Assembly: GCA_034638255.1 (NCBI GenBank)
Contig: JAWPGT010000011.1
Coordinates: 682,001 to 746,000, forward strand
Length of the DNA: 64,000 bases
Source of the DNA: Coprinus comatus
Lineage: Eukaryota > Basidiomycota > Agaricomycetes > Agaricales > Agaricaceae
Reading direction: 5' to 3'
The position numbers were made by a program, and so were the translations under genes. Positions within the stretch are counted from its first letter, which is position 1. Every line of letters begins with the position of its first letter. Shown here in pieces: positions 1 through 10,465 of this stretch. Below the pieces are notes generated by a model. It saw nothing but the letters and a program-made list of their open reading frames with translations, was not told the origin of the DNA and made no database searches.

Positions 1-2292
1 GAAGGCAATTCATACTCGTGTCATCAAGAAAATCTATGGACGTGAAGTTGGATTGGATGTTATCCGGTCAATGCAAGATTCACCTGTCCTCGCTATCCCC
101 GTAGTCCTCAAACGCTTGAAACAGAAGGAAGAGGAGTGGAAACGATCACAGCGGGAGTGGAACAAAGTCTGGCGTGAAGTTGACGCACGTAATTATACCA
201 AGAGTCTCGATCACCAAGCCATTGTCTTCAAGACCAATGACAAAAAATCAATCACTACGAAAGCTCTCGTCAGTCAAATTGAGGGTGCAAGAGAGGAACA
301 GATGGCCAAACGTGCTTCATTGATCGACCCATTGTTCGCAAGGACGCGACCCAGGCACCAACTGGAGTATTTCATCGACGACACTAGACTGTTGCAAGAC
401 GCACTCAAGCTGACATTCTCATTCCTGGATCGCACTCAGGGTCAAATCAATTTCGGAGAACGGAGGAGAATAGAGAGTTTCCTCCGCACTTTCGTGCCTC
501 TATTTTTCATCCTTGATCCGGTGCAGTTCAATTCAGCGTTCGTTGTACAAGATACAAACGAGAGCGATGTAAGTGATGAAGTGGGGGATGATGTTGAGGT
601 TTCCAGTGCAGCATCAAGTTCAAGAGGTCGTGGAAGACGCGGCAATGGGTTGTCTGGTAGTGGTGACTTGAGGAAGAAGCTTCTGAAGAGTGAGCAAGCA
701 AAGTCTACTAGCCGTAAGACTAGGGCACAAGAGGCTGCCCCTTCGCCTTCTGTTTCGCGTCTTGCATCACCTGTCTTTGAGGACGATTCAGCTGCCCAAG
801 CTGCAGTACAGAACAAGAGGAAGAGGAATATCTTCTTCACTAATACGACATTTTACTCGTTGCTCCGACTGATCGAGGTAAGTAAACTTTGCCGTGGTAT
901 TAGGATTTGTGTAATAACAACACAACGCAGCTTTTGTATTCCCGACTCAGTTTATTCAAAGACCTTGCAGCCAAAATGTCGAAAGAAGAAAGCGACCCAA
1001 GATACCCGAGTAAAGAGGCTATTTCTGCAGGTTTGGCAGCTCAAGCACGCGATACCATCACGAGTTTCGGAGAAAAAGCAAAGAATCCGGAACAATTCTA
1101 CGAACTCTTTTTAGTTTCTTGTGAGCGGTTGTTTGACAACGAAATCGAACAGCATGCTTTCGAGGATCAAATGCGGTATATGTTTGGAACCAAGGTATAT
1201 TCTATCGGGTCTGTGTCGTGGCTGGAAAGAACTAATTTGGGTCTTATAGGAAGCATATAAGGTTTTCACCGTAGATAAGGTCATTGGAGGAATACTGAAA
1301 CAGGTAAATTTCTCATATTTGAGTAATGACTTTTCTTGCTCACTATTCAATAGGTCCAAGCTGTTATCGCAGACCCACGTAGCCAAGAACTTTTAGAGAA
1401 CCTCAAACGCGAACGAAGTCTCGTAGTTTTCACCTCTCAGGATCAGATTAATAGTCGCAGGAGCGCAGAAAAGATTCTTGGGCCAGATGAAAACCTATTC
1501 CGTGTCGATTGGGTAAGTTGGGTTCTATGCTATCTTGTTTACCTTTGAAACTTGATATTGGTGTAGCTTTCGGAATCTAAAATGATGACAATTCAACTTA
1601 TTGGGAAGGACGATTCCAGCTTTGATAATTCTGAGGTCTTGACCGGGCGCTGGCAAGCATATATCGATTCATACGTCTCAGTGAGTCTTTTTAACTCCTA
1701 TAATTGACTTACTCTTGCTTAACCGTTAGTAGACTGAAAACACGGAACAAGTACCTCAGCTGAGGATTAAGCCACCCTTCCTTCGAAGGTAAGTTTGAAA
1801 CATCAAAACTTCTACTATATGTGATAGGATGCTTAAACTATGCACTTCAGGAATGTACCTACAAAGGTTCGCGATATACAACCCGATGTGATTACACAGA
1901 ATGGACAAGAAATTAAGGTTTGTGTGCGCACATATAGATTGTTCTATGTTCCCGAAAAGGAGGACTTCCTATGGAAATTTAGGAGTAAGGAAGAGATGGA
2001 GGAGATTTCTACCAATTTGACAAAGAAGAATGAACTAAGGAGGAAGTGGTTAGAGAAGACGAGTGTTGTGAAAGATAAACAAAGGGAGAAGGTTGTGGTA
2101 TCGAAGATGGCTCAGAAATCACAGGAAAAGGGACAAGGCAATGCCCATGTTTCTACTGAACCCCCCTCTGATATTGCGCCTGCAACTAGCACCGTCACGT
2201 CCTCTGATTCCAGACCAACACCCAAAGAGGTCTCTGAACCTGTCCCATCCGTTAACGTTGAAGTTTCAAAGACTACTGGTACTTCGTCATAG
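1..2292 (+). CDS. SIN3: SIN3 histone-deacetylase corepressor, C-terminal part (5' truncated by window edge)
   Basis: Scaffold of the Rpd3/Sin3 nuclear histone deacetylase complex. The window begins inside the coding sequence; the frame is open from base 2. The first residues contain the HDAC-interaction region: a VVLKRLKQKEEEW stretch, then NKVWREVDARNY and KSLDHQ, all highly conserved in Sin3. After an acidic, serine-rich linker the C-terminal Sin3 domain follows, including EAYKVFTVDKVIGGILKQVQ. At least seven short introns are visible; the first is 878-930, and others lie near 1194-1249, 1303-1353, 1513-1567 and 1681-1733. The last exon ends in a low-complexity Pro/Ser/Thr tail with stop at 2290-2292. 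The reading is unbroken. The N-terminal PAH domains, which would confirm the call, lie outside the window. Confidence 0.9.
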
Positions 2293-2377
2293 TTATATTT
2301 CCCTTTTTGTTTTCTGCATGGGTTTTATTGTATCTGTCTATATTAGTGTAAACTAGCATCAATTAATCTTTTTACAA

Positions 2378-3687
2378 TCAGTTTTTCCATTCAACTGCCA
2401 TTATTACACGTCCAACACCTGTTTTCTTCTCCCAAACCATTTTGACATCGCCGAGGCTGTTTTTCTTGATGAAGTCTACAAAGTCTGATGCACCACCCCC
2501 AACTCCAAAGTAAAGCACTTTTGCTGCTACAAGACACTGTTGCTTCTTATCCGAGTTCCTTGTGCACACGAGTCGCATAGTGTCAACTAGGCTGGGCAGA
2601 CTGTCCATCCGATAGATTGTCTCAGAAGTCAATACCATATCGAAAGCAACAGGATGGAGAGTTTGTAGTTGAGAGTTAAAAGAGGACCATGAACCGGAAA
2701 AGAAGTGAAGAGTGATGTTGGAGATTTCTTTGATAGATGAGAGGAATGCCGATTTGAGTTCAGGAGATATACTGAGCTCTAGTGGTTCTGGAGTTGTAGG
2801 CGGATTGATGACTTGGTCTTGGTCTTCCTGGCTGGCTCTGTAACTTGAAGATGCTGGAGAGAGGTCTGAAAAAAAGGGTTATTACATGAAACCTCTGTCT
2901 TGTAATCAAGGATGGAACTTACACCAGGCAAGGAAGATGTTTGGAAATGTAACGAGTTCAAGAGCTGAGTGATTATAGTCCTGGAGGTATATTTTGGTTT
3001 CTGGAAGTATGGTACCATCGCTTGGAAGTGGGGCCGAGAATAAATTGTGCAAGATATAAAGAGATGGAATAGCAGTTCCACATCCAAGCTATACCAATTG
3101 TTAGATATAATGGAATATTGAATATTTACAACAAAAACATACCTCTAATATATGTTTTCCTTGAAATCCTTCATGTCCAGAATGGGAGTAAAGATATTCA
3201 ACGAGATCAATACTACACTCCCAAGTCTTCAATCCACCTTCATATACCATCGGTACTAAATCAGAAGGAGCTTCAATGAACTTCAAGGCAGATGCATGTC
3301 GATTTTCAGATTCAAATTCAGATTTTTCTTCTTCCTCGTCTAGACTTGTACTACCCTCGGCGATTAATTGAAATCGTGCATCGAAAAGATCCCTTCGATA
3401 TAGGGAGATTGATTTTCCATCGTTTAATGGAATGGTGAGAGGTGCACAAGATATATCTGTAGGCAATGCTTCTAGCTATCTTTTACCTGTATTAATATGA
3501 AATCTTCAATTTAAATAGAAGGAAGGATACGAACCAGTTCTTCAATGGAGATTGTTTTGCAGGGTTGTTCTTCTACTACAGTTTTTTCTGTGGTTGGGGT
3601 GGTATTTTTGACTTGGGAGTTATTTTCTTGTAAGATAAGTTCTGAATCGTCTGTAATGTCTTCTAGGTCAAAATTGAACTTGAACAT
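2378..3687 (-). CDS. HPM1: Protein-histidine N-methyltransferase, Hpm1/METTL18-like
   Basis: SAM-dependent methyltransferase that in yeast and humans methylates a histidine of ribosomal protein Rpl3/uL3. The start MFKFNFDL (3685-3687) is preferred over an in-frame ATG seven codons upstream because it begins the conserved N-terminus. Diagnostic features are the LVPMVYEGGLKTWECSIDLV block just before the methyltransferase core, the SAM-binding motif LELGCGTAIPSLY and a following QDYN, where the N-terminal Leu-Glu of motif I is split by an intron. Three introns are supported, near 3481-3530, 3091-3145 and 2867-2924. The first uses an acceptor that joins E-E-L to L-E-A-L-P. Its stop lies 85 bp from that of SIN3, so the two genes are convergent. 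Length is about 375 residues, normal for the family. Confidence 0.85.
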
Positions 3688-3781
3688 CTTGCAATAAAGA
3701 GGATGCACATCTGCGTTTTTGGATGAGATTAAGAGTGAGATCTGCGCCTATGAATCTGAAGGCCGTGAAATAATTTTCAAG

Positions 3782-3869
3782 GGGCACATGGTGTAGTTGG
3801 TTATCACGCTCGCTTAGCACCTAATAAGGAATTTGCGAGAGGTGTTGGGTTCAATTCCCAATGTGTCCA
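3782..3869 (+). tRNA. tRNA-Ala (anticodon AGC) with 14-nt intron
   Basis: The acceptor stem GGGCACA / TGTGTCC includes the G3:U70 wobble pair that is the identity element for alanyl-tRNA synthetase. The anticodon stem CTCGC/GCGAG encloses loop TTAGCA with anticodon AGC at 3816-3818. An intron of about 14 nt (roughly 3820-3833) follows position 37, the canonical site. The T arm is TTGGG-TTCAATT-CCCAA, and the discriminator base is A at 3869. Confidence 0.9.
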
Positions 3870-3870
3870 G

Positions 3871-3877
3871 TTTTTTT
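3871..3877 (+). terminator. RNA polymerase III T-run terminator of tRNA-Ala
   Basis: Seven consecutive T begin two bases after the discriminator base of the tRNA, as expected for a Pol III stop. Confidence 0.8.
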
Positions 3878-4022
3878 AAAATCCTTGTTCTCGTCGTGAG
3901 AAAGTCGACGCGATCGGGACAATTGAAGTGTAGGTTAAATGTCAGACGCGTTGGAGCAAAGGCCGAAGGTGATAAATAGAGACACCTTTGTCTTTTGTAC
4001 CGCTTTCCTAACAACCACTGCT

Positions 4023-5270
4023 ATGCGCGACCTAGTCCTATATACTCTAGCTGGTGCTTCATTCGTCCCCAGCGTCCTCGGCTGGGGGGCTGCAGGCCAC
4101 GAGATAGTTGCAACCATTGCTCAGATATACACGGAGCCAGAAGCTTTGGAGAAGCTTTGTACAATTATGAATGCCCACACCTACCCCGACCACTTTGACG
4201 ACAACGAAACAGAAACTACGATTATCCTTGGGGATTGGCCTTGCCATCTTGCGTCTGTCGCCACATGGGCAGACAGGTTTAAATATAGTATGCGCTGGTC
4301 TGCCCCTCTTCACTACGTCGGTGCTGTAGGAGACCACCCATCGGATACGTGCCTGTTCCCAGGCGAGGATGGTAAATGGGCTGGACGGCCTAATATCAAT
4401 GTTCTTGGCGGCATTCAGAATACTTCTACTATCCTCATGGACTGGGCGGATGGTGCGAACACGGATATAGCTCTGGCCCAGGAAGCACTCAAATTCCTCG
4501 TGCATTTTGTTGGGGACTTACATATGCCGTTGCATCTGACTGGCAGGGATAGGGGAGGAAATCAGGTAGATGTGTGTTTTGATGGAAGGAGAACCAATTT
4601 ACACTCTGTTTGGGATTCATATATCCCAGCAAAGGCGATAAGGAGTGTGGGTTATAATTACTCAAGCCCGCTTCCGAGCCCATTTGAGCAGGTGGAAAGG
4701 AATTTACGTGGGGCTATATATGATCCCTTGGTGAGGAAGATTATATGGGAGGGCATTGAGGACAAGTGGTTCGATGATGTACCGGAGTGGGTTTCTTGCG
4801 AGAATGTTACTTCACCGGAGCCAGAACAAAATACTATGACAGTTTGGCGGACCTTGCGAGACTTCTTCCTCCCTGGTTGGTTCTCTGTAGAGGATAATCC
4901 AGTCCCAGTTGTTGACACAGAATTCATCTGCCCATACTATTGGTCGAAACCTATACACACGCTTAACTGCGAGTTAATCTGGCCCAAGGACCTTGATGAA
5001 GAAGCTTCCCTTAACTCTCGGATCCTTACCAATCCCCCTCGTAGGCCAAGGTGCCGCAGATATCCTCATTTTGATGCAGATGAAAATGATGATGTAGAGG
5101 CTGAGGACACTGTTGGAGAACCTCCTTATGAAATTGATAACCCGGATTATATGGGGCCTATTGAAGAAAGAATGCTGTTGGAACAGTTCTTTGCACAGGG
5201 TGGAGTAAGACTCGCTGGAATACTCAATTATATCTTTGGATCTGGTAACGTAGACCGTGTAACTAGTTAA
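4023..5270 (+). CDS. Secreted S1/P1-family nuclease
   Basis: Zinc-dependent extracellular nuclease acting on single-stranded DNA and RNA (3'-nucleotidase activity is also known in the family). Intronless. The start at 4023 is chosen because it gives a classic signal peptide (MRDLVLYTLAGASFVPSVLG) whose cleavage exposes the N-terminal tryptophan of WGAAGHE, a zinc ligand in this family; an in-frame ATG 28 codons upstream would bury it. Other ligands visible are D in ATWAD, H in PLHYVG, the H-F-V-G-D-L-H-x-P-L-H cluster and H/D of NLHSVWD. The protein is 415 residues, longer than the classical S1 and P1 nucleases, with an acidic C-terminal extension. Possible N-glycosylation sites are present. 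Confidence 0.9.
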   Translation: MRDLVLYTLAGASFVPSVLGWGAAGHEIVATIAQIYTEPEALEKLCTIMNAHTYPDHFDDNETETTIILGDWPCHLASVATWADRFKYSMRWSAPLHYVGAVGDHPSDTCLFPGEDGKWAGRPNINVLGGIQNTSTILMDWADGANTDIALAQEALKFLVHFVGDLHMPLHLTGRDRGGNQVDVCFDGRRTNLHSVWDSYIPAKAIRSVGYNYSSPLPSPFEQVERNLRGAIYDPLVRKIIWEGIEDKWFDDVPEWVSCENVTSPEPEQNTMTVWRTLRDFFLPGWFSVEDNPVPVVDTEFICPYYWSKPIHTLNCELIWPKDLDEEASLNSRILTNPPRRPRCRRYPHFDADENDDVEAEDTVGEPPYEIDNPDYMGPIEERMLLEQFFAQGGVRLAGILNYIFGSGNVDRVTS

Positions 5271-5509
5271 TTATCTGCATGCTGCTTTTTGTTATGTACT
5301 TTTATAGACATGATTTTACTGAGTGATATTGAGTGCCTGTGATGAAATACACCCGGACATTCCGGCTACCACATACAGCCGATATACGCAATTTCCCCAC
5401 AACACACATACATTTATAGCCGGCTCCTCTTCGTACCAAACTCTCCCTCCTCCCCACACTTTCCCCACTTTTCTGTGTATCCTTTGCTGCAAAACCTTCT
5501 TAGATTATA

Positions 5510-6838
5510 ATGTCTGATCGTTTATCTCAAGTTTCTGCTCATCTCTCCAATGCCCATGGACGTGGCTTGTTGGATGGTGAAGTTGCCATCATCACCGGTA
5601 CGTTTTTCTTGTTTCAGTTAGGGACAACTGGTGCTGACATGTCTCTTCCACTAGGTGCTGGTCAGGTGTGTTCAATATACGACCTTCAAGGTTAAAGGGA
5701 AAGTTGTTCTAAATAGGGGTCATATGTGATTTTAGGGTATCGGTAAAAGCGTAGCCATCCTTTTCGCTAAGGAAGGTGCCAAAGTCGTCATTAGCGAGTA
5801 TGTATTCCATCTTTAGTGCACTGCAGCAGTATTGGCAGCTAGCTAACTTGATTTTGTTTTGTAGTATTGATGAGAAACGTCTCGTTGATGTTAGTAACGA
5901 AATTAAAGCCCTCGGTGGTGATGTTTTGTCTGTAGGAGGGGATGTTGGTGCCGATGATTTCCCTAAGAAGATTGTCGACGCTACTGTTCAGTAAGTTCTA
6001 ACCATTCATTTTCACACTACGTTTGCTTTCGTTTTACTGATACACTTTGGTAATGTAGGAAGTATGGCAAGATTAACCATATCATTAACAATGGTACCGT
6101 TTCATCCCCTTTCCGGAGTAGTTGACGAAACTTATGAGCATGTATGCACAGCTGGCTTTACTTTTGACAAATGCTCCACACAACACCCGATGATGCTTTT
6201 GATATCATTCAAAAGATTCATGTCCGTGCTCCTTTCCGTCTTATCCGTCAAGCTGCTCCCTACTTCCGAGTCAAGGTTAGCTTCTTCTCAATGCTATATT
6301 TTTTTTTCAAACCGACTAAGCTAACGTTCAAAATCTATTTAGGGAGAAAACCGTGAAAACAGATCCATAGTCAATGTTTCCTCTACTTCCGGTCTTCACG
6401 GTAACGTTGGTCAAGCCAACTATGCAGCTGCCAAATCTGCAGTCATTGGATTAACTAAAACCGTTGCTAAAGAATGGGGTCCATTTGGTGTTCGAGCAAA
6501 TACTGTTGCTTTTGGTCTTATCCATACTCGTCTTACAGCAGCAAAGGAGAGTGGTGCTACATTGAAATTGATGGAAAGAAAGTAGCTTTGGGTGTTCCTG
6601 GAGCTCAGAGACCTACGGGTAAAGTTGATGATAAGAAGGCTCAGGAGACATACCCTTTTATTCCTCTTAGGAGAGGTGGAAATGCTGATGAGGCGGCTGG
6701 TGCTGTTCTTTTGTGAGTATCTTTTTTGTGTTTGTTTGGATAGCGTGTTGATGCTTTTTTTTTTATAGCTTGGCTTCGCCTCTCGCTTCTTATGTCTCTG
6801 GACATACTCTTGAAGTTACTGGTGGTGCCGGTATCTAA
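5510..6838 (+). CDS. Short-chain dehydrogenase/reductase (FabG-like), two apparent frameshifts
   Basis: Member of the classical SDR superfamily, closest in pattern to 3-oxoacyl-ACP reductases. Seen: the cofactor motif TGAGQGIGKS, NNAG, the active-site serine in VNVSS, YxxxK as YAAAK, and a C-terminal GGAGI. Six short introns interrupt it. An 11-bp micro-exon (5655-5665) supplies most of the glycine motif. Two places lose frame by one base: near 6170, where FDK should run into MLHTTPDD but one A is missing from an A-run, and near 6560, where SGAT should run into IEIDGKKVALG. With both repaired the protein would be about 300 residues and complete. The gene is therefore either a recent pseudogene or carries sequencing/assembly indels; all motifs are intact, which favours error or very recent decay. 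Confidence 0.8.
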
Positions 6839-6997
6839 TTGGACATGTGAATGCCAACGTGAATATATAGCTTTGTATTCAATGGATAGGGATAATAAAA
6901 CAGTTAACTTATACAAGTACAGTTACATGCGCTCAGCGACAATTAAATACATACATGTTTGTCCAGGAAAGAAAAGGGGGACCGAAGGGTATTAAGG

Positions 6998-8260
6998 TCA
7001 ATGTATTCGAGTAGTGTTTCTCCGCCTAGGTGTAATAGGTGTAAGAGGTTCGGATTGCATTTCACTTTCTATACTGATTGTTGGACTCAAAGTTTCTATT
7101 GTTTTGATCTTGTCTCTTTCACGTTCACCAATTGCACGACCTATTGCAACGTAACAAATGACTGCTACAGATGCCAGTGACTATAAAGAGGACAGAGTTA
7201 ACATAATTTTCCAGACAAAAAAAAAAAAAAGAAACTAACTTGACATATGGAAGCAATAACCATAGTAACATTCCCAAAAAATTCAGCTTTAGCAGCTCCT
7301 ACTAAAGCAACAATAGTAACAGGAATATTCATAACAGCAGATTCCAATAATATTTCAACTGTACGTATTGTTTGTTGAGTTCCTGGAACGTTAACGTTTC
7401 CGAAGGATGAAATGATTAATCGTCTTTGTTGGAGTAATCGGGTTATTATGAATGTTGTTGCGAAGATGTTTAATATGACGTTGGATGTTAAGGTTGTTGC
7501 TCCGATTCGGTAGGATGTTAAGATTGTGGTTGGAGTTGGGAGTTTGTTACGGAAGGCTATGGTTGCTAAGCCGGTTGCTGTTGAGGTGGTTTGTTGGTTA
7601 GGATTTGGGATTTAGGATTTGGGATTTTTATTATTATTATGGGAGAGTGGTTTGTTACTTACTGAATGTTACTAGCCAAAGTATTGTAAGAATACTCATT
7701 GTGATTCGTTTCATCCATATGGACCCATGTCCTGAACTAACGACTTTTTGAACCATATAACATCTCCAGACCTTGAAAATACATATATTAGATCAAATGT
7801 CAGAATCATTATAACATATGGATGTGGATAATAAACGCACCATTAAACCATCGGCCATAAGTACCACAATCAACAAAGGAATAATAATCAAATCATTAAC
7901 CGTATAATCAAAGTTATCAGGTAACTTTGTAGTAACAGCTGTACTAATAATTGGACTCATACAATTAATATAAAGTCCAATTATTGCGATTGTGTTACCC
8001 AGTAAAAGTGTTATAACGAAGTAGAGTAGGATTCGACTTCTAGATAGACCTGATCGATCAATAGCACCACCAGACCTGGCACCAGAACCAGAACCATTTT
8101 GCCTTCGAATACTACGACCTAATAGGATTATGCTTATCATTGCTAGAACGAGTAGAGTTCCGTAAAGGATGTTGGCTAGGAATAAACCGATTGACCAGTT
8201 GAATAGTCTTGTGAGGGTGGTTTGGTTGAATGTTATTTTTGGTACTTTAGTCTTCGCCAT
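6998..8260 (-). CDS. Seven-helix integral membrane protein of a basidiomycete-typical family
   Basis: Function unknown. Four exons join in frame: 8260-7841, 7771-7663, 7577-7240 and 7180-6998, giving 349 residues. Hydrophobic segments occur around residues 25-48, 79-102, 120-140 (ending in MADGLM), 165-180, 190-210 and further C-terminal, followed by a cytoplasmic-looking tail rich in charged and Thr/Pro residues. The motif ADGLM-VWRCYMVQ, split by an intron, resembles the DG-L-(V/I)-(W/Y)RCYV motif of a large expanded family of seven-TM proteins in mushroom-forming fungi, sometimes described as receptor-like. A related, more diverged copy lies directly downstream on the same strand orientation. 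No ligand or signalling role can be inferred. Confidence 0.7.
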
Positions 8261-8789
8261 TTGTTTTTTTGTTTTGTTTTGCGCTTGGCAAGTTTAGGGT
8301 TTATGTATATATAATGAGAGAACGGTGAAAGAGAGTGAAAATTGAAGAGATAGAGATTGTGTGGAGTAAATAGGAAGGGATAGTGATAACTTGTTTGAAT
8401 TGGGGGATGGCCCTGAAATCGTGATGGTGATAGTGTTTTTGTATGGTATCCACATCATTTGGTATTTATGAGCCACGCATGAAGAAAGTCTTGGAAAGGA
8501 AATGGTAAGGAATGGATGGGGCTGTGGTATCGAATAGACAAGTGGTAAGTATCTCTTCGGTAAGTGTCAATGTTCACAGCGTTTCAACAGCTGTCTATCA
8601 TTCTCTTGGTAGACATCGCGATATTACCAGCCTACACAAAAAGCGATATCAGCGTAAGCGTTTAATTTTAATTGAATGAGGTATTTGGACCTCTTATACA
8701 TATCATTCCATGTACGACTCAACATGGACACGGATGGTGATATTGATATTTACATAATTTGCCTGAATGCTTTCCGATAATTTAAAAGA
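8261..8789. other. Intergenic spacer between the two seven-helix paralogues
   Basis: About 530 bp. It must hold the promoter of the gene ending at 6998 and the 3' region of its paralogue. Only short chance reading frames are present and no repeat or RNA gene was recognised. Confidence 0.6.
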
Positions 8790-10364
8790 TTAAGCTTTTG
8801 TATCAAGTTCTTCATCATCGTATATTCCTTGAGATCTGTTTCGAGTGTCGGTATCACTTCTAGAACCTGATATAATAGTCAAAGTGAAATGTTGTTTCCC
8901 AGCGCCAATTGCCCGTCCTACAGCAATTTGATGAATGATCATCAAAGTGGCGGATGGTTGGAAATATATTGTGTCGGAATTGAAATCTTCAGAAGTCAGG
9001 AACAGTAAAAAAAGAAGGCAAATGTGATGATGAAAGGTAACCTTGGACATTGCCTGGACAGCAGTATCATCAAGGAAATGAAAAGAGTGAATTGGACAGG
9101 TACCTGACAAGTGACAGCAATGTAAACGTAACAAGTCCAAATAGATTGAATAAAGCAAATCCAACAATTGCAATGATTATTATTGGAATACTGATAGCAG
9201 CGGATTCAACCAGTATTCCAATTATTTGTGAGTATTATGGTGGTGATGATTGATCAAAATGAAACTGTTGGAGTAATGAACGACGGTATAAGAGTGAACG
9301 TGTGATTAGAGAAATGTTGGGGAATAGGTTGTAAATGATGTGAGAGATTATTCCTAGGGCTTTGATCTGCAAGGATAAGGTTTTTCGTGAAGTTTCAAAG
9401 GCGGTACCTAAAATTTCAGTGGCTTTGATATGTGTATGAAGTTTCAGCAAACAATCATGGTGTAGTATAGTGATGTTGATGTTGGTATTTACCCAGAGTG
9501 AGCGTCACAAAGGCCAAATGGAAAGACCCAAAATATGGATCTCCAACGGGATACGTGTGAACCAGTTAAAGTAATTTGGGTAACATAACATCGCCAGGTC
9601 TTCGGAAGACCATTAGTAGTGGAACCTATGCAGTGTAATTGACCGCTATATACGAGCAAACCGTCTGTTAACAACGTAACCAATGCTGGAAGAGGGAAAA
9701 GATGATGTTGAGTGTCTTCATGGCATCAAGCTGTTGTTGATCACTTTAAGATGACATGCAGATTGAGTGACAAGAATGTGTCGATAATGGAAATGGCATT
9801 AAGTATCAAGAGGGGAATGATGTAGTATCAGAGTAATTTGCCTTGGGGCGTACGTTTGAGGATGTCAATAAGCTGCCATAGACGGTAGAATATGTCGCAA
9901 TGGCAAGTGCAGCCGAGAAACCCAGCAGGTAAGTTCTATACTGCTGGTCAGTTGGTAGCATATGATTCTGGAAGGTGAAAAGCAGGTATCATACGAGAAT
10001 GTAGGCTTCACAAGGGTTTGCTATTTACGGGGACCATGATAGCTCCACTGTAGGTATATATCCCCTTAAAAAACAGATTTTGAACACAAGGTGTTATCTT
10101 GGCGGTTTGTGACTCCTTGAATTATTTGCAAGCGGGTGCAATTCTTTTGACAGGTCTGGATTAGTTTTGAGAAAGGATTGTGGTAGGCGCTTGTTGTAGC
10201 CAGTTTTGTAAATTATGATGGGCGATCAAAAGAAGAATATTTACCCAAACAACTGCCGGTGCTTTCAGCATCTTCATGACGCTTCTTCCTAGTCTCCGTT
10301 GAGCGCCTGTTGACACTCTCATATTCCTGTCATATTGACTTGCTGAACGTTCGTCATCTTCCAC
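8790..10364 (-). CDS. Diverged paralogue of the seven-helix membrane protein (gene model uncertain)
   Basis: Parts of this gene match its neighbour. An exon at about 9492-9605 encodes TWRCYVTQ, preceded by VTLLTDGLLVY across an intron near 9606-9660. A helix IIGILVESAAISIPIIIIAIVG near 9130-9235 aligns with EILLESAVMNIPVTIVALVG of the paralogue. The C-terminal exon holds IAVGRAIGAG, like VAIGRAIGER. Stop is at 8790-8792. The 5' portion is unsure: an open stretch starting MEDDERSASQYDR at 10364 and a hydrophobic piece LLGFSAALAIATYSTVYGSL near 9930 are probable exons, but I could not connect them cleanly. It could be an intact gene with more introns than I resolved, or a decaying copy. Confidence 0.5.
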
Positions 10365-10465
10365 TACAATACCACCCCTTTACCGCGCTTCTGGACAAGT
10401 GCTCTTCCCTGCAGCGCTTGGCTGGCCGACGATTTCTTCGGGGATAGAACCTAGTTAGAACAGAG
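10365..10465. promoter_or_regulatory. Short divergent promoter interval upstream of TAO3
   Basis: Only about 100 bp separate the probable first exon of the minus-strand seven-helix paralogue from the TAO3 start codon. If the minus-strand start is right, the interval must act as a bidirectional promoter. No specific motif is claimed. Confidence 0.35.

Noticed and set aside
53..1114. Uninterrupted frame 53-1114 as a complete short gene.
   Set aside because: It is the end of SIN3; the last part after 877 runs through an intron, and the frame is open to the left edge.
3939..4022. Upstream ATG at 3939 as the nuclease start.
   Set aside because: It would place 28 extra residues before a clear signal peptide and the N-terminal tryptophan of the mature enzyme.
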